Origin: Oscillospiraceae bacterium
GTDB taxonomy: Bacteria; Bacillota; Clostridia; Oscillospirales; Oscillospiraceae
NCBI GenBank assembly: GCA_015067975.1
Contig: SVLK01000007.1
Location: 1 to 61,259, forward strand
Reading direction: 5' to 3'
Length of the DNA: 61,259 nucleotides
The notes under the pieces: model-generated
What the model was told of the DNA's origin: nothing
The model's input: the letters and a program-made list of their open reading frames with translations, nothing else
Database searches by the model: none
Shown: one piece after another, positions 60,161 to 61,259 of the stretch
Position numbering within the stretch: the first letter of the stretch is position 1
How the letters are laid out: each line of letters begins with the position of its first letter
Made by a program: the position numbers and the translations under genes

Positions 60161-61162
60161 ATGGCAAACAATATCCGTCCCGAAACCATGGAACGCATCA
60201 CTACGCCGGAACTGGCAAAAGCTTTTATCGACGAGCAGGTTGCCGCTGTGCGTGCACAGGTGGGCGACAAAAAGGTGCTTCTGGCGCTGTCCGGCGGTGT
60301 GGACTCTTCCGTCGTTGCCGCGCTGCTGATCAAGGCCATCGGCAAGCAGCTGGTTTGCGTGCATGTGAACCACGGTTTGATGCGCAAGAACGAATCCGAA
60401 GGCGTGATCAAGACGTTCAAAGAGGGTCTGGATGCCAACCTGATCTATGTGGACGCTACCGACCACTTCCTGGGTCTGTTGGCCGGCGTTGCCGATCCCG
60501 AGCGCAAGCGCAAGATCATCGGCAAGGAATTCATCACTGTATTCGCAGACGAGGCCCGCAAGCTGGAGGGCATCTCCTTCCTGGCACAGGGTACCATTTA
60601 TCCCGACATTCTGGAGTCCATCAAGGCTGCCGAGGGCAAGAAGGCTGTCAAGTCCCACCACAACGTGGGCGGTCTGCCCGAGGACCTGCAGTTCGAGCTG
60701 GTGGAACCCATCAAGCTGCTCTTTAAGGACGAAGTCCGCGTGGTGGGCGAGGCACTGGGTCTGCCCCACAGCATGGTGTACCGTCAGCCCTTCCCCGGTC
60801 CCGGTCTGGGCGTGCGCTGCCTGGGCGCCATTACCCGCGACCGTCTACACGCTCTGCGTGAAGCCGACGCTATTTTGCGCGAGGAGTTCGATAACTGCGG
60901 CCTGAGCGAGAAGGTGTGGCAGTACTTCATCGCCGTGCCCGACATCAAGAGCGTGGGCGTGAAGGACGAGAGCCGTTACGAGGGCTGGCCCGCCATCATC
61001 CGCGCCATCAACACCAAGGACGCCATGACCGCTACCATCGAGGAGATCCCCTACGAGATCCTGCACAAGATCACCTATCGCATCACCCATGAGGTGGAGG
61101 GCATCAACCGCGTTCTGATGGATCTGACGCCCAAGCCCATCGGCACCATCGAGTGGGAATGA
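60161..61162 (+). CDS. guaA: GMP synthase ATP-pyrophosphatase subunit (no glutaminase domain)
   Basis: A 333-residue protein with the ATP pyrophosphatase domain (P-loop SGGVDSS, 44-50) and the C-terminal dimerisation domain (LRHPFPGPGLGVR-like QPFPGPGLGVRCLG and ending GTIEWE) of GMP synthase, which aminates XMP to GMP. The class I glutamine amidotransferase domain (about 190 residues) that normally precedes it is absent, and the frame upstream closes just before the ATG, which has TGGAGG. It resembles the two-subunit archaeal arrangement; the glutaminase partner is not in the window. Confidence 0.92.
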   Translation: MANNIRPETMERITTPELAKAFIDEQVAAVRAQVGDKKVLLALSGGVDSSVVAALLIKAIGKQLVCVHVNHGLMRKNESEGVIKTFKEGLDANLIYVDATDHFLGLLAGVADPERKRKIIGKEFITVFADEARKLEGISFLAQGTIYPDILESIKAAEGKKAVKSHHNVGGLPEDLQFELVEPIKLLFKDEVRVVGEALGLPHSMVYRQPFPGPGLGVRCLGAITRDRLHALREADAILREEFDNCGLSEKVWQYFIAVPDIKSVGVKDESRYEGWPAIIRAINTKDAMTATIEEIPYEILHKITYRITHEVEGINRVLMDLTPKPIGTIEWE

Positions 61163-61172
61163 CCCACGGAAT

Positions 61173-61203
61173 CCGAAAAAGCCTTGATATATAAGGGTTT
61201 TTC
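61173..61203 (+). terminator. guaA terminator (imperfect)
   Basis: AAAAAGCCTT pairs with AAGGGTTTTT with one mismatch and is followed by TTTTTC. A second small CTAGC/GCTAG hairpin with a T-rich loop is at 61241-61256. Confidence 0.5.
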
Positions 61204-61259
61204 GCCTCTCCAAAGTCGTCCCGCGGACAAATTGAGGACACTAGCTTTTTTGCTAGAAT

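Noticed and set aside
1-61259. CRISPR arrays, insertion sequences or prophage
   Set aside because: I saw no regularly spaced repeats, transposase, integrase or phage structural genes anywhere in the window.
61204-61259. Possible attachment site downstream of guaA
   Set aside because: The 3' end of guaA is a known integration site for mobile elements, but no integrase, direct repeat or foreign flank is visible before the window ends.

Overview
The window looks like chromosomal DNA of a low-to-mid GC-rich anaerobic Firmicute of class Clostridia, most likely an Oscillospirales (clostridial cluster IV) gut bacterium. This rests on the Gram-positive AGGAGG-type ribosome binding sites, a T-box leader on leuS, a CD1247-type zinc-ribbon protein, a class III (oxygen-sensitive) ribonucleotide reductase, a YtvI-like sporulation-type permease and the gene order rsfS-nadD/yqeK-yhbY-rdgB-rph. 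The assignment to order is an inference; the partial 16S gene at the left edge would settle it.

Layout. 1-550: 5' end of a 16S rRNA gene on the minus strand with two tandem consensus promoters. 0.5-2.1 kb: an orphan membrane protein and an alpha/beta hydrolase. 2.1-5.3 kb: thiamine pyrophosphokinase, an acyltransferase, tRNA-Gln(CTG), and a thiamine ECF transporter subunit under a TPP riboswitch. 5.3-13.4 kb: cardiolipin synthase, nicotinate phosphoribosyltransferase, a DNA alkyltransferase, a CBS protein, a CD1247-like protein, EF-P, Xaa-Pro peptidase, YqeG, an unknown protein and ribosomal protein S21. 13.5-24.3 kb: leuS with T-box, rsfS, a nadD-yqeK fusion, yhbY, rdgB, rph, ftsY and smc. 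24.3-37 kb: a TepA/ClpP-like protease, two small proteins, M18 aminopeptidase, a tsaC-coaE fusion, a LUD protein, prfA, flavodoxin, an ABC-F ATPase, murF, ddl and rodA. 37-45.5 kb: tsaE, tsaB, upp, a membrane protein, a YheO-like regulator and a four-gene nucleoside-type BMP ABC transporter. 45.5-51 kb: an AT-rich LRR/CFI-box gene, a hydroxyacyl-CoA dehydrogenase, a DUF362 ferredoxin protein, an RluA synthase and a small XRE-controlled module. 51-61.3 kb: ksgA, a FliB-like protein, nrdD/nrdG, a LysR regulator, a YtvI-like permease, glnA and a GMP synthase lacking the glutaminase domain.

How the genes work together. Most of the window is housekeeping: translation (leuS, prfA, efp, rpsU, ksgA, rsfS), t6A tRNA modification (the TsaC domain, tsaB, tsaE), NAD and CoA synthesis (pncB, nadD, coaE), cell wall and division (murF, ddl, rodA, ftsY, smc) and purine/pyrimidine supply (upp, guaA, nrdDG, BMP transporter).

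The most unusual signal is a two-copy intergenic element (19646-19805 minus and 55395-55553 plus). Each copy is four consecutive hairpins placed just after a stop codon and in the sense orientation. Loops and linkers are conserved while the stems differ by compensatory changes, which suggests a structured RNA family or a structured palindromic repeat. Other items of note are the compact XRE/TPR-like/Cys-rich module with two matched 7-5-7 operators in a divergent promoter, a bulged hairpin at the 5' end of the BMP transcript, two NrdR-like boxes spaced 100 bp apart, and the domain fusions and losses listed under findings.
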